Assembly (NCBI RefSeq): GCF_034702125.1
Contig: NC_085860.1
Location: 51,114,936 to 51,178,935 of the forward strand
Length of the DNA: 64,000 nucleotides
Direction of reading: 5' to 3'
Origin: Engraulis encrasicolus
Lineage: Eukaryota > Chordata > Actinopteri > Clupeiformes > Engraulidae
The notes under the pieces are model-generated. The model was not told the DNA's origin and made no database searches. It saw nothing but the letters and a program-made list of their open reading frames with translations. A program made the position numbers and the translations under genes. Shown piece after piece: positions 35,301-59,493 of this stretch; the first letter of the stretch is position 1, and each line of letters starts with the position of its first letter.

Positions 35301-36479
35301 TGGTGAAAGAAACCCGAAATATGCCTTTAGACACGTGCGTGAAACACTAATTTTAGGTAGTTTTTCTTGAATTTATTAAATTAAAAGTGTTAAAATGTGT
35401 TAAATATGTTAAAAATAATTTATTTTCACACTATAATCATTATAATGCTCATAACATTAAGTATTTGCCCAAAATGAGCAGAATATTCTCACGGTAATCA
35501 TAAATAATATGTTTATCATTAGACTCCCCTTGATGCGCAACGTCCACATACGTGGACAGTAGCTTTATATTGTATAAAAACCTACCTTTATTGTAAATTT
35601 GGATTTTAACAACATAGACTTCTCAAGTGAACTGTACTAAACATCATAATATTTTTTAAAACCTGAAATTGCCCTTTGGTGTGGTTGATTTTCAGATATA
35701 AACATGCTTGTTATGGTCATAATTCACATCGGTGGATTTCTTAGATTGATGATGTCATCAAACACTTAATATTTAGTGCAAAAAGTTATAACTGCTGTTA
35801 AAGTATTGTAATGAACCTCATGGTACTTCCCATATACAATTTGGAAAAAAATAACCACTATTTACCTATCTAAAGTGGGGTTAGAATTACTGTCCACGTA
35901 TGTGGACACCGTGCATGAAAGGGTTTATTAAATTAAAAGTGTTAAAATGTGTTAAATATGTTAAAAATAATTTATTTTCACACTATAATCATTATAAATG
36001 CTCATAACATTAAGTATTTGCCCAAAATGAGCAGAATATTCTCACGGTAATCATAAATAATATGTTTATCATTAGACTCCCTTGATGCGCAACGTCCACA
36101 TACGTGGACAGTAGCTTTATATTGTATAAAAACCTACCTTTATTGTAAATTTGGATTTTAACAACATAGACTTCTCAAGTGAACTGTACTAAACATCATA
36201 ATATTTTTTAAAACCTGAAATTGCCCTTTGGTGTGGTTGATTTTCAGATATAAACATGCTTGTTATGGTCATAATTCACATCGGTGGATTTCTTAGATTG
36301 ATGATGTCATCAAACACTTAATATTTAGTGCAAAAAGTTATAACTGCTGTTAAAGTATTGTAATGAACCTCATGGTACTTCCCATATACAATTTGGAAAA
36401 AAATAACCACTATTTACCTATCTAAAGTGGGGTTAGAATTACTGTCCACGTATGTGGACACCGTGCATGAAAGGGTTAA
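32351..36479. mobile_element. CCCTTTCATGC-end transposon (outer copy) holding three ~390-bp internal repeats
   Basis: Ends CCCTTTCATGC (32355) and GCATGAAAGGG (to 36475), flanked by TTAA on both sides. Three head-to-tail units of about 390 bp begin near 32966, 33353 and 33745 (GTCATATTACAACATTATAT). It is interrupted at 34062 by a shorter copy of itself. Without the insert it is about 2250 bp. No long ORF, so non-autonomous. Confidence 0.85.
34054..35931. mobile_element. Inner copy of the same transposon, with two ~390-bp repeats
   Basis: TTTATTAA at 34054-34061 and 35924-35931 is an exact 8-bp duplication, as for hAT elements. The element (34062-35923, 1862 bp) has the same ends as the outer copy, but only two internal units (near 34675 and 35063). 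Confidence 0.85.
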
Positions 36480-36971
36480 AGACTTGGATTTAACACCAAG
36501 ACATGGTGAATTAACACTATGAAATCTACTGTGGACATCTCACCCAGCTGTGGAGCTTATCCCTCCACAGACCACAAGGAAACTTAGCTAACTCTGAAAT
36601 GCTTAGTCATGCATTCTAGTCATCATGTACTAGTTGGGGAAAACAAACAATGACACTCGCAAGTGTGCTACGTAGTGAATGAGTGGATGTTTCAGAATAA
36701 GCTGGAGAGGTTGGTCTGTGCTAACCTAGTTCTCATGATGGTTGTTACCAACCGTGAGGGCTCACAAAGTTTAACGAAGATGCACGAATCACGAAGGGTC
36801 TGCGTGAGAGCCGGGATAGGTCTGTGCCCAACTCACGATGACCTGCTGGGATTTGCTGGACCTGTGAAGGATTCAATATTAAATTGCTGGGGTGGAGTGA
36901 GAAGGAGATGTATTGAATTGAAAGAGAGCTGTCGGGGCTCAGTGTGTATAATCACTACCCACTTGTCTTCT
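36480..36971. other. No supported feature
   Basis: A 105-codon open frame (36663-36980) has no recognisable motif, no splice context and composition like its surroundings. Confidence 0.4.
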
Positions 36972-37293
36972 GCACTGTAAAGAAATGAAAAGTTCCCTCA
37001 AGAACCTTCAGTGTGCCACAGTGGGGGGACCTCTGAAAGTTCCCAGAGGAACCGTCATGTGACGCAGTGGTTGTTTGAAGAATTCTGATGTTTTCAAGGT
37101 TCCTCAGAGAACGCAGGAACCAAAAGGTTTTTTTTAAAAGCCACTCTTCGATAGCCACTGTGGAAGAGCCCTAAAGGTTATTTAAGGAACCTTAGGGTTC
37201 TTCACTGACCTTTTAAGTTCTTCAGGAAACTTTAATGGTTCCTTCTCAACTGAACAGTCATTGAGGAGCCTTCCATTTTGTTCACAGTGTAAA
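36972..37293. mobile_element. MITE with CACTGTAAAG...TTCACAGTGT ends
   Basis: GCACTGTAAAGAAATG at the left and TTTGTTCACAGTGTAAAGG at the right. The interior repeats AAGGTTCCT / AGGAACCTT many times in both orientations. Confidence 0.65.
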
Positions 37294-38029
37294 GGGGAGA
37301 TGTTGCTTTGACTGACTTGACGTGTGTTCTGCATGGTGCAGTGTAGTCAGACCCGAGTAGTCTGGCTCTGAAGCAGACAGCACAGTAGCGAGCGACCTCA
37401 GAAAACCCTCTCATTTGAGTGCATGTGCGTCATATACATATGAAGAATACAAATCAAAAAATATTATTATTATTATTATAATTATTATGACAGAATTATA
37501 ATAAAGTTACTCTACTGAAATATAGTATGCTATAATAAGGATGTGATCCTTCTCTCTCTCATGACTCTTCAAATCATTGCAGTCCTCTGGGCACCCATCA
37601 CCACTCCCCTTTCTGGTGCAGTTGTTAGGGTGTGTATTGATGACCAGCCGGTGGAAATGTGCAGTATCTGAAAAATACTTGTCAGTCTGTCTGTTGGAAT
37701 TAAAGGATATTTCGTACAAACAAAACTTAATTGTGTTGATCTCTGTCTAAATATCTAACATGGGCCATACATAAATATTGTCACTATTACCTTTAATGCT
37801 TTCTGGTTCTATTGGAGAGTTTAATATTTATTTCGAATGTTATTGCTAAAATCTGTAATCTTTAAAGTGGTCCAAAAAAATATAGTGGCGCCCTGTATAT
37901 GTATGTCTTTATTTGTATATATTTTATTTAATGCTTGAATTAATTAATTATGCCATAAATTAAGTGGATCAAAATGTGTGGTACCAAAACATATTACACA
38001 TACAGATAAACATACATAAATACATATTC
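37294..38029. other. No supported feature
   Basis: AT-rich intergenic DNA with an (ATT)n run near 37460. No gene or repeat family recognised. Confidence 0.4.
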
Positions 38030-38240
38030 ACACCTACCCACCTGTGGGAAGTGTGGTGTGCTCTGGTTGGTGTTCACACACATCGCAAGGGCTGCTGCTG
38101 ACCGCTTTGGCAGGGCACAGGTCAAAATCAACTGAAAGGCCCCCACCCAAGACATACAATGCAATGAGAGGATCCAATTCTGGGGCCCACAAATCCCTGG
38201 ACCCAGAGCAACTGACCCCTTTGCAGCTCCCATACTCCTG
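38030..38240. mobile_element. GGGCCC-rich dispersed repeat
   Basis: GAAAGGCCCCCACCCAAGAC, ACAATGCAATGAGAGGATCC and AATTCTGGGGCCC match blocks at 46589-46736 and 50178-50300. Confidence 0.6.
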
Positions 38241-38295
38241 TCCACTTCCCTGTTTACGCACACCACCTGTGTTGTTTCAGGAGAGTTCCCACACT

Positions 38296-38588
38296 CCTAC
38301 ACAGGGCCGGGTGAATGCACAGGCTAGATATGGCTGCAGCCTAGGGGCCCCCCACCTGCCAGGGGCCCCCTGATTGGCCAAAAGTGGAAAAGTACAGAAT
38401 TCTGGCAACATGCAATTTTGAAAAATGTATCTGATGTGTTCAGTAAAGTTGGTAGACATGTTATGCTTAATTTCTAACTCATAATTAAGACACTGTCTAT
38501 ATGTAAAATTGTCGCAAAATTTGCCTTTTGAGGGTCCCACTGCAACCTCTAGCCTAGGGCCCCCAGTCCATCTTAATCCAGCCCTGCT
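38296..38588. mobile_element. DNA element with ACAGGGCCGG...CCAGCCCTG ends
   Basis: CAGGGCCGGGTGAATGCACA at the left and CTTAATCCAGCCCTG at the right, with CTAGGGGCCCCC / GGGCCCCC inside. Confidence 0.6.
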
Positions 38589-38811
38589 CCTACAGGCTAC
38601 AGACCAGCATCCCTCCACAGTTCAGCTGAATCACACATCAGCAGTGCACCTACACAGCACACACAGGACACACACTCACTAGAACTACACCGGAATAAGC
38701 TCCAGCTAGCTTCCAATTGCACAGATACTTTCATCAGCGGCATACATACATTTTAAACTTTTTAGGATTTTTAACCCTTCAGGTTGTTTTTAAAACTCAC
38801 TATTCTAGTTA

Positions 38812-45401
<6,590 letters not shown>

Positions 45402-45403
45402 GG

Positions 45404-45410
<7 letters not shown>

Positions 45411-45489
<79 letters not shown>
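45411..45489 (+). repeat. (GA)~40 microsatellite starting 10 bp after the TMED6 stop
   Basis: Pure AG repeat in the 3' UTR of the first TMED6 copy. Confidence 0.97.
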
Positions 45490-45495
<6 letters not shown>

Positions 45496-45583
45496 CATGG
45501 GGGAATATGCAGAGGTGCAAATTCCAGGGTTCAGAAAGTAAAATCTGTGCTACCTGTTCTCATCTTCATTACCATCCTGGATT

Positions 45584-45831
45584 AACACATTTTAGCCTAA
45601 GCCCATTTCGGGAAAGGATGCCCTCTCCCTATTAAAACCTAAATATCTCAGCCTCCGAAGCACATAAAAACATGAAATAGGTTGCATTTTAAAACTAGAA
45701 CGTTCATTTCACACCAGAATGTGTTCATTTAGTTCTAACATACCCACATTTTTAATAAAACAGCTCAAATCTCAAGAGCATGAATGCTGCGTATATGTCG
45801 CTCCAGGACACAATGGATTAATATGCTATGA
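45584..45831. mobile_element. Inverse copy of the MITE at 6722; supplies a possible poly(A) signal
   Basis: TTAACACATTTTAGCCTAAG to CCAGGACACAATGGATTAA. AATAAA at 45754-45759 lies inside it and is the first signal after the TMED6 stop, so the transcript may end within the element. Confidence 0.7.
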
Positions 45832-46259
45832 TGAGTATCTCTACTGTGCTACTGTGTGTATAGTAGTACACCGAGTAGCCGATCTACCTGCTGATCTGCA
45901 GTTAGTGCTCATTCAAATCAGCTGATTAGGAGTTTTTTGGGTCAAATTTGTTTTATTAATGAAGGTATAAAACGCAGATCAGTAAAGGAGATGTTGGCGA
46001 CCTGGTACAACATTTTAAAAGGACAACAACTCAAGAGTGTGTAGCACTTCTTTTTCTTTAAGGTATTGGAATACATTTTTAGGTAAAGGATTTTACTTTC
46101 TGAAGCCAGGCTCAAAACTATCTGAGTTTGCCAATAAGGTGTAGATGACAAAAGCTGTTAGTCCACCTGTCTGTCCGGTTTTGTATTAGTTTATACCAAT
46201 TCATTAATTAAAATAAGATCTAAAATATCCCCCAACCAGTGTGTTCCTGTTTATTGTAA

Positions 46260-46312
<53 letters not shown>

Positions 46313-46316
46313 TGTA
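46260..46316 (+). repeat. (GTGC)n/(GT)n tract
   Basis: GTGCGTGC tetranucleotide repeat, about 50 bp. Confidence 0.95.
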
Positions 46317-46414
46317 ACTGACTCGTCATGCTTGAGTGTACAGTAGCACTGTAGAGGGGAAGGTCAACCTTTTCAGAAGCTGGTTAATGATTGCCACCAA
46401 GTTGGAAGATAGGG

Positions 46415-46850
<436 letters not shown>

Positions 46851-47002
46851 ATGTACACACACTGATAGAGCTAACAGGGGACACACATACTGTTTATGTT
46901 CAGCGTGTCAGTAAGTGTGTGTATTGTTTTAATAGGCGCCTGTAAGTGTGTGTACTCCTTTAATAAGCACCTGCCTGTAAGTGTGTGTGTGTAATAAGCG
47001 CC

Positions 47003-53010
<6,008 letters not shown>

Positions 53011-53136
53011 GGGGGAAGAAGTCAAGTGTCAAGTCAAGTGTACTTTATTGTCAAAAATCTATGTAACAGGGTTAGCACAGAAGTTTGAAATTGCGTTTGA
53101 CCAGTCTCCAATGTGCAGTTTAACTAAAAACATTTA

Positions 53137-53142
53137 AATAAA
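53137..53142 (+). terminator. Possible poly(A) signal of TMED6 (second copy)
   Basis: AATAAA 127 bp after the stop. It follows a LINE-3'-end-like AAGTGTACTTTATTGTCAAA. Confidence 0.45.
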
Positions 53143-53151
53143 ACATTGCTA

Positions 53152-53260
<109 letters not shown>

Positions 53261-53735
53261 TACAGAAAGTAGAAAGTGGTGTTTTGTTTTTGCTCGTTTC
53301 ACTTATTCACTTTTAGTGTAGGATACATTACTCAAGAATTATAACCCATTTTGTATCAGAAAAGTTCACAAGGAAATATTCAATCCAAGAATGGCCCCTA
53401 CTTAAATTAGTACATTGAAAATTATTGTAATGTAGGCCTATTACAGTTATTCATATGCTTTCCCCTATTTTGCTCACCACCGTTTCTCAAAGGGGGGGGG
53501 GGGGGGGGGTCCAGACTGTTGTAATCTTTCATAGATCAGATGACCACATAATGAGAACAATAAAATGTTGGAATTGGTACCATTGAAGTAGGACTTTGTT
53601 TCTTAACGTGTACTACTTCCTCTATACCTCTGGAAACTGTGTAATTACATGTCATAACATCACCCAGAGTGAACTGACCGATACACTGCCATATTACACA
53701 ATGGCGGGGAAGGAAATCAACAACTCTACAAAGAA

Positions 53736-54415
53736 AATAAGTCGGTAACACTTTCTATGAAGCCCATATCTATAGCGCATTATGAGCGCATTTATATCAT
53801 ATTATAACGCGCATTATAATTACTTACAACGCATTACAACTACACCCATGATGTTTCATGATGCATTATGTTAACAGTAATGAATAACCATGAATCTAGC
53901 TTATAATGCTTTATAAATCCAAGGGTTTTATGAATGCTCATGGCTGTATATCAACTACAGGCTGCCTGATGGGGCTTACAGTGCATTATGATGCATTATA
54001 GATGTGCATTATGCAGTGCATTATAGATGCATTCATATAAACTTCACTTTACTTAGAGCACACATTGACGACTTATGATCTCACGTGGAACATTATAGCA
54101 TTTTATGAGGCCTTATGACAGTTTATCATCCAGGTCTGTGCATAGAGGTGTATATGTACTCATAATGTACTATAAGACCCATCAGGCAGCCAGTAGTTTA
54201 TATCCAGTCATGAGCTTTCATAACACCCTTGGGTTTATAAAGCATTATATGATAGATTCATAGTTATTCCTAACTGTTAATATAAAGCATCATGAAACAT
54301 CATGGATGTAGTCATAATGCGTTGTAAGTAATTATAACGTGCATTATAATTTGTTATATATGCACTCATAATGCGCTAAAGATACAGGCTTTAAGTAAAG
54401 TGTTACCAATAAGTC
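53736..54415. mobile_element. hAT-like MITE with GGTAACAC ends and exact 8-bp duplication
   Basis: AATAAGTC at 53736-53743 and 54408-54415. Ends GGTAACACTTT and AAAGTGTTACC. Interior inverted repeats are rich in CATTATAA/TTATAATG. Same family as 2201-3792 and 57900-58182. Confidence 0.9.
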
Positions 54416-54879
54416 ATATAATGTCCTAAAGGCAATGATCTGAAGTTAATCAGATCATTGAACTGGAATAAATTTGAGCTTAATGGAACTATAGTGCAAC
54501 TGTCATCTGGCATCATTTTATTAACTGCTATGTTATATTGTAAATGTAATATATTAGATTGTTTTAAATGTTAAATCTGTTTGTAAGAGCAATTCATGTG
54601 TCTAATTAATCAGTGGTCATTGAGGTTACTGTCAAAGCTTGAATACAGGTCTCATTATAATTGGGGGTGGCATGGGCGGAGTGGGAGGACTTTTCCCATC
54701 GGGACAATTTTCCCCTTGGCGTGGGTACCCTCCCTCCAGCCCTGTTACTTTGGTCATTTTTGGGAGGTGACATAATGTAATGAATACCTGTAGTACTATA
54801 ACTAATATCGATAGACAAGCAACTCAGATGGTAAGCACTGCAGAATGTATTGCTAACAGCCGGAGAAGTTAGTGTGTGG

Positions 54880-55300
54880 AGGCACTAAGTATTCCACCCC
54901 ATAAGCTCTGAGGACCCTACAGAAGGCAACCCTATTTAACTTTAGAACGTAGATTAGTGAAAATGTAGTAATAAATGTATTGCATTATTAAATTAAATGA
55001 GAGTGAGGAGTTTTTTTTATGTATTCATATATTATTTAATACATTATTTGTTCTGAAATGTTAAGGCCTTCTCTGAAGGCGTAGAAGGCCCCGAGGGTTC
55101 CCCACTGGTGCGGAGGCACTAGGTATTCCACCCCATAAGCTCTGAGGACCCTACAGAAGGCAACGCTATTTAACCATGTCCCTCCTCCCCACAGTCTCCA
55201 TGGAGTGAGCTATTTAACCATGTCCCTCCTCCCCACAGTCTCCATGGAGTGAGCTATTTAACCATGTCCCTCCTCCCCACAGTCTCCATGGAGTGAGCTT
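54880..55300 (+). repeat. Duplicated block with three 43-bp units containing an acceptor-like site
   Basis: GGAGGCACTA-GTATTCCACC to CTACAGAAGGCAAC occurs near 54879 and 55112. Then TATTTAACCATGTCCCTCCTCCCCACAG|TCTCCATGGAGTGAGC is repeated three times (55168-55296). The CTCCTCCCCACAG part is a strong acceptor match, but I find no linked exon. Confidence 0.75.
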
Positions 55301-55699
55301 CTTGGTGCACGTGCACGTGGGGTTACGTATGGCCAGGTGCCCACAGTTCATTGTTCGGTTGTCCAACGTATGCATTGTAATATTTCATTGGTTCAGCAGC
55401 CTTGTGACCACACCAAGTAGATGCACATGTCTCCAATAATGTTGAGTGTTCCCTGACCCATTACAGAAAAGCTCACACACTGGAATATTTTACTACATGG
55501 GGACTTCCCCTCATTCAAATAACAAGAATAAAAGATTGTATAATACAGGAATAGTAGAAGATTAAGAAAAACTAAACATTTCTCAACATACCCCATTACT
55601 CCTGACACTGTAAAGAAAGAATAGAGGAAGTATGGAAGAGACTGACTGACATAGCAGAGGTTTGGGGAGGAGCCAATGCACTGGGCTGGGAGGAGGCGT

Positions 55700-55770
55700 G
55701 GCTTTGCTTCCATCCTGTAAAACAGGTTCCACATTTGACCGAGAGAGCAGACACACACATCATCATCACG
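55700..55770 (+). promoter_or_regulatory. Possible first non-coding exon of MLKL
   Basis: MLKL coding exon 1 begins two bases after an acceptor (TTAGCAG|TCATG), so a leader exon must lie upstream. CATCATCACG|GTAAAGTC (donor at 55771) is a candidate. Weak evidence; no initiator is visible. Confidence 0.25.
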
Positions 55771-56254
55771 GTAAAGTCTATTGAACCTACCTATTACATT
55801 CATGCACAGTCTTATGTTCTGAGAGTAGGCTACCTATAATCTGTAGGATTTCTCACATCCTTTGGCTGTAGGCTTTCTTCTTAAAACGATTCTCTTCTTA
55901 CACCCTGTAAATTGGTAGGCTTGTGTTTTGATAAGATTGTCTTGACGACTGACTGACTTGATGGAACTCCTATATCACCACATCAAGTCAGTGAATGCTG
56001 TTTTCATTCAATCATTGTGGGATTCAGGGATGTTGTAAACTCTATTAGACACACTAAGTGGTTCCTTAGCCTGTTGTGACTTGTTTGGTTTAAAGGAGGC
56101 TGCTTTGAAAGTCGGTCAGGGGGCATGTTGGAACAGACTTTAAAAGACAGAGCTGTGGGTATGTAAAAATACGCCTGTGGGCATTTTCTTGACATGCTCC
56201 ATCTGGTTGCATAAGTGGACAAGGAGTAGTTGCCTTTCATAGTTTTGTGTGAAT

Positions 56255-56620
56255 GAATGAATGAATGAGTGAAACTTTATTGTCATTGTACTGGTACAAC
56301 GAAATTGGTAAAGTGCAGATGCTCATGGTGCTTAAAAATCAACAAAGAAACCTATAGATAACTTATATATACTGTATAAAAAGAATTAAGATTTTAAAAA
56401 GTCAGCTGTGCAAAATTAAGTGTGTAGATTGCTTTTGGATAAAAAGTGTCTTTTAGCCTGTTGGTTTTTGTACCCAGAGCCCTGTAACGCCTGCCTGATG
56501 GCAGCAGCTCAAACAGTTTATGTCCAGTATGGTAGGGGTCTCTGATTATTTGCTTGGCTTTCTTCAGACAGCGACAGGAGAACAACTCCTCTAAAGAGTA
56601 TATTGCCATTTTTTTGTTTT
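56255..56620 (-). mobile_element. 3' end of an L2/CR1/Rex-type LINE, antisense
   Basis: On the minus strand the frame (56394-56609) reads LFELLPSGRRYRALGTKTNR-LKDTFYPKA, the conserved C-terminal end of these LINE polyproteins. An ACTTTATTGTCATTGTAC 3' UTR and a (GAAT)n tail follow. Confidence 0.8.
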
Positions 56621-56937
56621 AGCACTCATCACTGATTGAAAAAAACCCTCCAAACCAACAGAGAAGTCATTCAAAGAACTTCCCTGAGAGTAGCCTAACT
56701 GGTGATAGGTAAACCTTAATTCAAGTAAACTTTCACTCTGTTGGTTGGTGCTGTCTTGCCTCTAGAATCACTAGGCAGTAGTTCATGCTCATTTACACAC
56801 AGGGGAGTCAAAAATCCAGTACAGAAGCAAAAACCATGCCACAGTTTCTTTCCAACCCAGGTGGCTTCACTGAGTAACTGGTCTCTACCTGTCTTGAGTA
56901 CTTATTATGATAAACTGATCCAGAGCTGGTTAGATCA

Positions 56938-57142
56938 AATTAGCAATCAATCTCAGGTATTATTCAGCTATAACATACTTCACATTTTTGCAAACTAATG
57001 ACTTAATTAATATGCCTGGCTTGCTGCCATATACAGTTGCTAGGCCTTATAGACTAAATGGTTTTCATGCTTTGTATGATGCATAGAGGGTACTCTTTGT
57101 TTTAGGACTGCAGCAAGTGATGTACCTGTTGTATCCCATAGC
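56938..57142 (+). repeat. ~200-bp segment duplicated at 59041-59237
   Basis: AGCAATCAATCTCAGGTATT through AAGTGATGTACCTGTTGTAT is present in both places with few changes, 2.1 kb apart, upstream of MLKL. Confidence 0.88.
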
Positions 57143-57539
57143 TGGTTAGATCAAATTTGTGGCATGACTTCTACGTTCTGAGGACGGGGTTAACACCTCT
57201 GAGTCTGTTCACAAACCCACATTTGTTTTACTTCTACCTGGGGTTGGAACTGAAACTGTGGCCAGAGGACAGTTGGAGAAAAAGGCCAGATAAAAAAATA
57301 ATAATCAGGGGGTTTGATTTCATACATGCGTCACTGCTCTTGTGCAAGTATAAAAGTGCCAGCCGATTTCTGTTTTTTTTTTTGGTAACACATTACATTT
57401 CTTCATTCACGGGTAAACAAGTGTGACTCGCAACTCTCCCTTCCTCTTTGCCATGTCACTGCAAGCTGTTTTTTAACTGATCGTAGCTAGATACTACAGA
57501 GACAGACAGATGGACTCCTTCTCCCAGTGAAGAAGCAGA

Positions 57540-57832
57540 GTGCATTTTAATATGTGACCTTGCCTCCTCCACTTGCCTCCTCCACTTGCTTCTCGTCATG
57601 ATGACATCACAGACAACAGCATTATATTTCAATATCTTGCAAAAGCTCAATTATAGAGTCATTTTCTCATTTGCAATTGGGATGGTGAATGAAAAACAGT
57701 CCCTCAAAAGTTGTTGTGGCGAGGCTGACAGCGGGGAAACTTTATTTTTTTCTCCACGGAGGAGGGGCCAGGAGGCGGGACGAGGAGACAAGCACAAGTG
57801 GAGGAGGCAAGGTCACATATTGGGATGCACCC
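57540..57832. mobile_element. MITE family B, inverse orientation
   Basis: GTGCATTTTAATATGTGACC and GGTCACATATTGGGATGCAC ends; TTCTCCACGGAGGAGGGGCC inside. Confidence 0.85.
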
Positions 57833-57850
57833 GCAGAGTCATGCAAGAGG

Positions 57851-58332
57851 ACGTGATGCAGTGTTGCCAGATGGAAAATGCTGAACCTCAAAATTAATGG
57901 GTAACACTTTATTTAAGGGATACATCTATTAGCACTAATACATACAATGTGCCTGTATAAGTAACTTGTAAGGCATGTACAAAGCAAAATCAAACATTTG
58001 TTAGGCATGTATTCGCAAATGTCTTGTTCATGCACAATAAGGGATTTATTACCAATTTAACCTTAGTAAGGACCTAGTAGGCCTTAGCGTTTGCTTAATA
58101 CATGCCTTACAAGCTACTTATGCAGGTACTAACATTGTATGTACTAGTGCTAATAGCTGTATCCCTAAAATAAAGTATTACCAATTATTGTTTTGGGGGG
58201 CTATTTGGGAGGAAATTATCATACAAGGCATCTAAATGAACTGAATGACAACAAATTATTTTGATCGTACAGAGGACAAAANGATGGTACAAANACGATA
58301 ATTATCGTACATCAGGCAACACTGATGTGATG
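57851..58332. mobile_element. hAT-type MITE (GTTGCCAGAT family) interrupted by another MITE
   Basis: ACGTGATG (57851-57858) and ATGTGATG (58325-58332) are a 7/8 target duplication. Ends CAGTGTTGCCAGAT and ATCAGGCAACACTG. Two undetermined bases (58282, 58294) lie inside. Confidence 0.75.
57892..58190. mobile_element. Nested hAT-like MITE with GGTAACAC ends
   Basis: AATTAATG (57892-57899) and AATTATTG (58183-58190) flank GGTAACACTTTATTTAAGGG and CCCTAAAATAAAGTATTACC. Arms TACATACAATGT / ACATTGTATGTA. Confidence 0.85.
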
Positions 58333-59040
58333 TGACTGTGGCATCTGTATAGAAATACAAAGAGGTCAAAGGTCAAGTTGCTGAGATAGGCAGCCAGGTA
58401 TATTACTGTTGTAGATTACCACAAGACCTGATCCTGAATTATTCTTATTATTCTAATTATACGCCTCTTCCACCAGTCAAATGCTTTACTATTCGGGTAC
58501 TACTACATTGAAAAGAGTTGTAATACATTAGTAATAGATTAAGACTTTGTCATTGGTTGTTCATCTGTTAACAACAGACTATAACAGGGCCTGTCTGTAT
58601 CAATAGCAGTTAGGCCTCCTATACTCCATGACCTTTTGCTGTGCTGAAACGCTGATGTGAGGTGTCACCTGCCTCGTCTTTTCTCAGGCAGTTTGTTTAG
58701 CGTGAATAATTCATGTGGGTTGGGTCAGGTGTGATCCGCTTGCGCAGGTGCTTGAGTCAGGGACGCATCAGTGCAAACGTCTATGTCAATATAGCATTGC
58801 AGAGCTCTCTCAAATTCAGTTTTTATATCCGTCAAGACCTTAAAGCAGATGAGCCGGTATCTGGCAGGATCTGGTGCATCTCTAGTCAATAGTATTGCAG
58901 AGCTCTCTCAAGTTCCTGCCCTTGTAGACTACTATATAGGTGTGGACTGGAGGCCTGGCTCTTTGCATATTGAGTTACAAACAAACAAGCTCATTCATCA
59001 TCTGCAATACAGGGCTGAGGCTGGTACTTGCATTCTCGTC
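58333..59040. other. No supported feature upstream of MLKL
   Basis: GCAGAGCTCTCTCAA(A/G)TTC occurs twice (near 58799 and 58901), a short duplication of about 100 bp. No exon recognised. Confidence 0.4.
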
Positions 59041-59493
59041 TAGCAATCAATCTCAGGTATTCAGCTATAACATACTTCACATGTTTGCAAACTAATGACT
59101 TAATTAATATGCCTGGCTCGCTGCCATATACAGTAGCTAGGCGTTATAGACTAAATGGTTTTCATGCTTTGTATGATGCATAGAGGGTACTCTTTGTTTT
59201 AGGACTGCAGCAAGTGATGTACCTGTTGTATCCCATATTTGCTAGCTGTTTGTAATGTTTTTCAATAACATGCCAGCAGTGGCACAATGTAATTATTCAT
59301 ATAATTTCTTGTTGTGGGCATGGTCATGTTGGATCCAATAATTCATTGAAAAGTTGTTTTTTTTATCTCAGTTGTGGCACAATGTAATTATTCACATCTC
59401 TTGTCTTGTCTCATGTTTTTTTCGTGTCTTTTGTTTTGTTTTTTGTTTTTTAGATATTTAGGCTAATTATGCACCTTTTTTCAATTAGCAGTC

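Noticed and set aside
36663..36980. 105-codon ORF as a gene
   Set aside because: No recognisable motif, codon bias or splice context, and it abuts a MITE.
46985..47002. Upstream GTG start for the second TMED6
   Set aside because: It adds six residues before the signal peptide. The ATG at 47003 gives the same exon 1 length (222 bp) as the paralogue.
58282..58294. Two undetermined bases (n)
   Set aside because: These are sequencing or assembly ambiguity inside a MITE, not biology.
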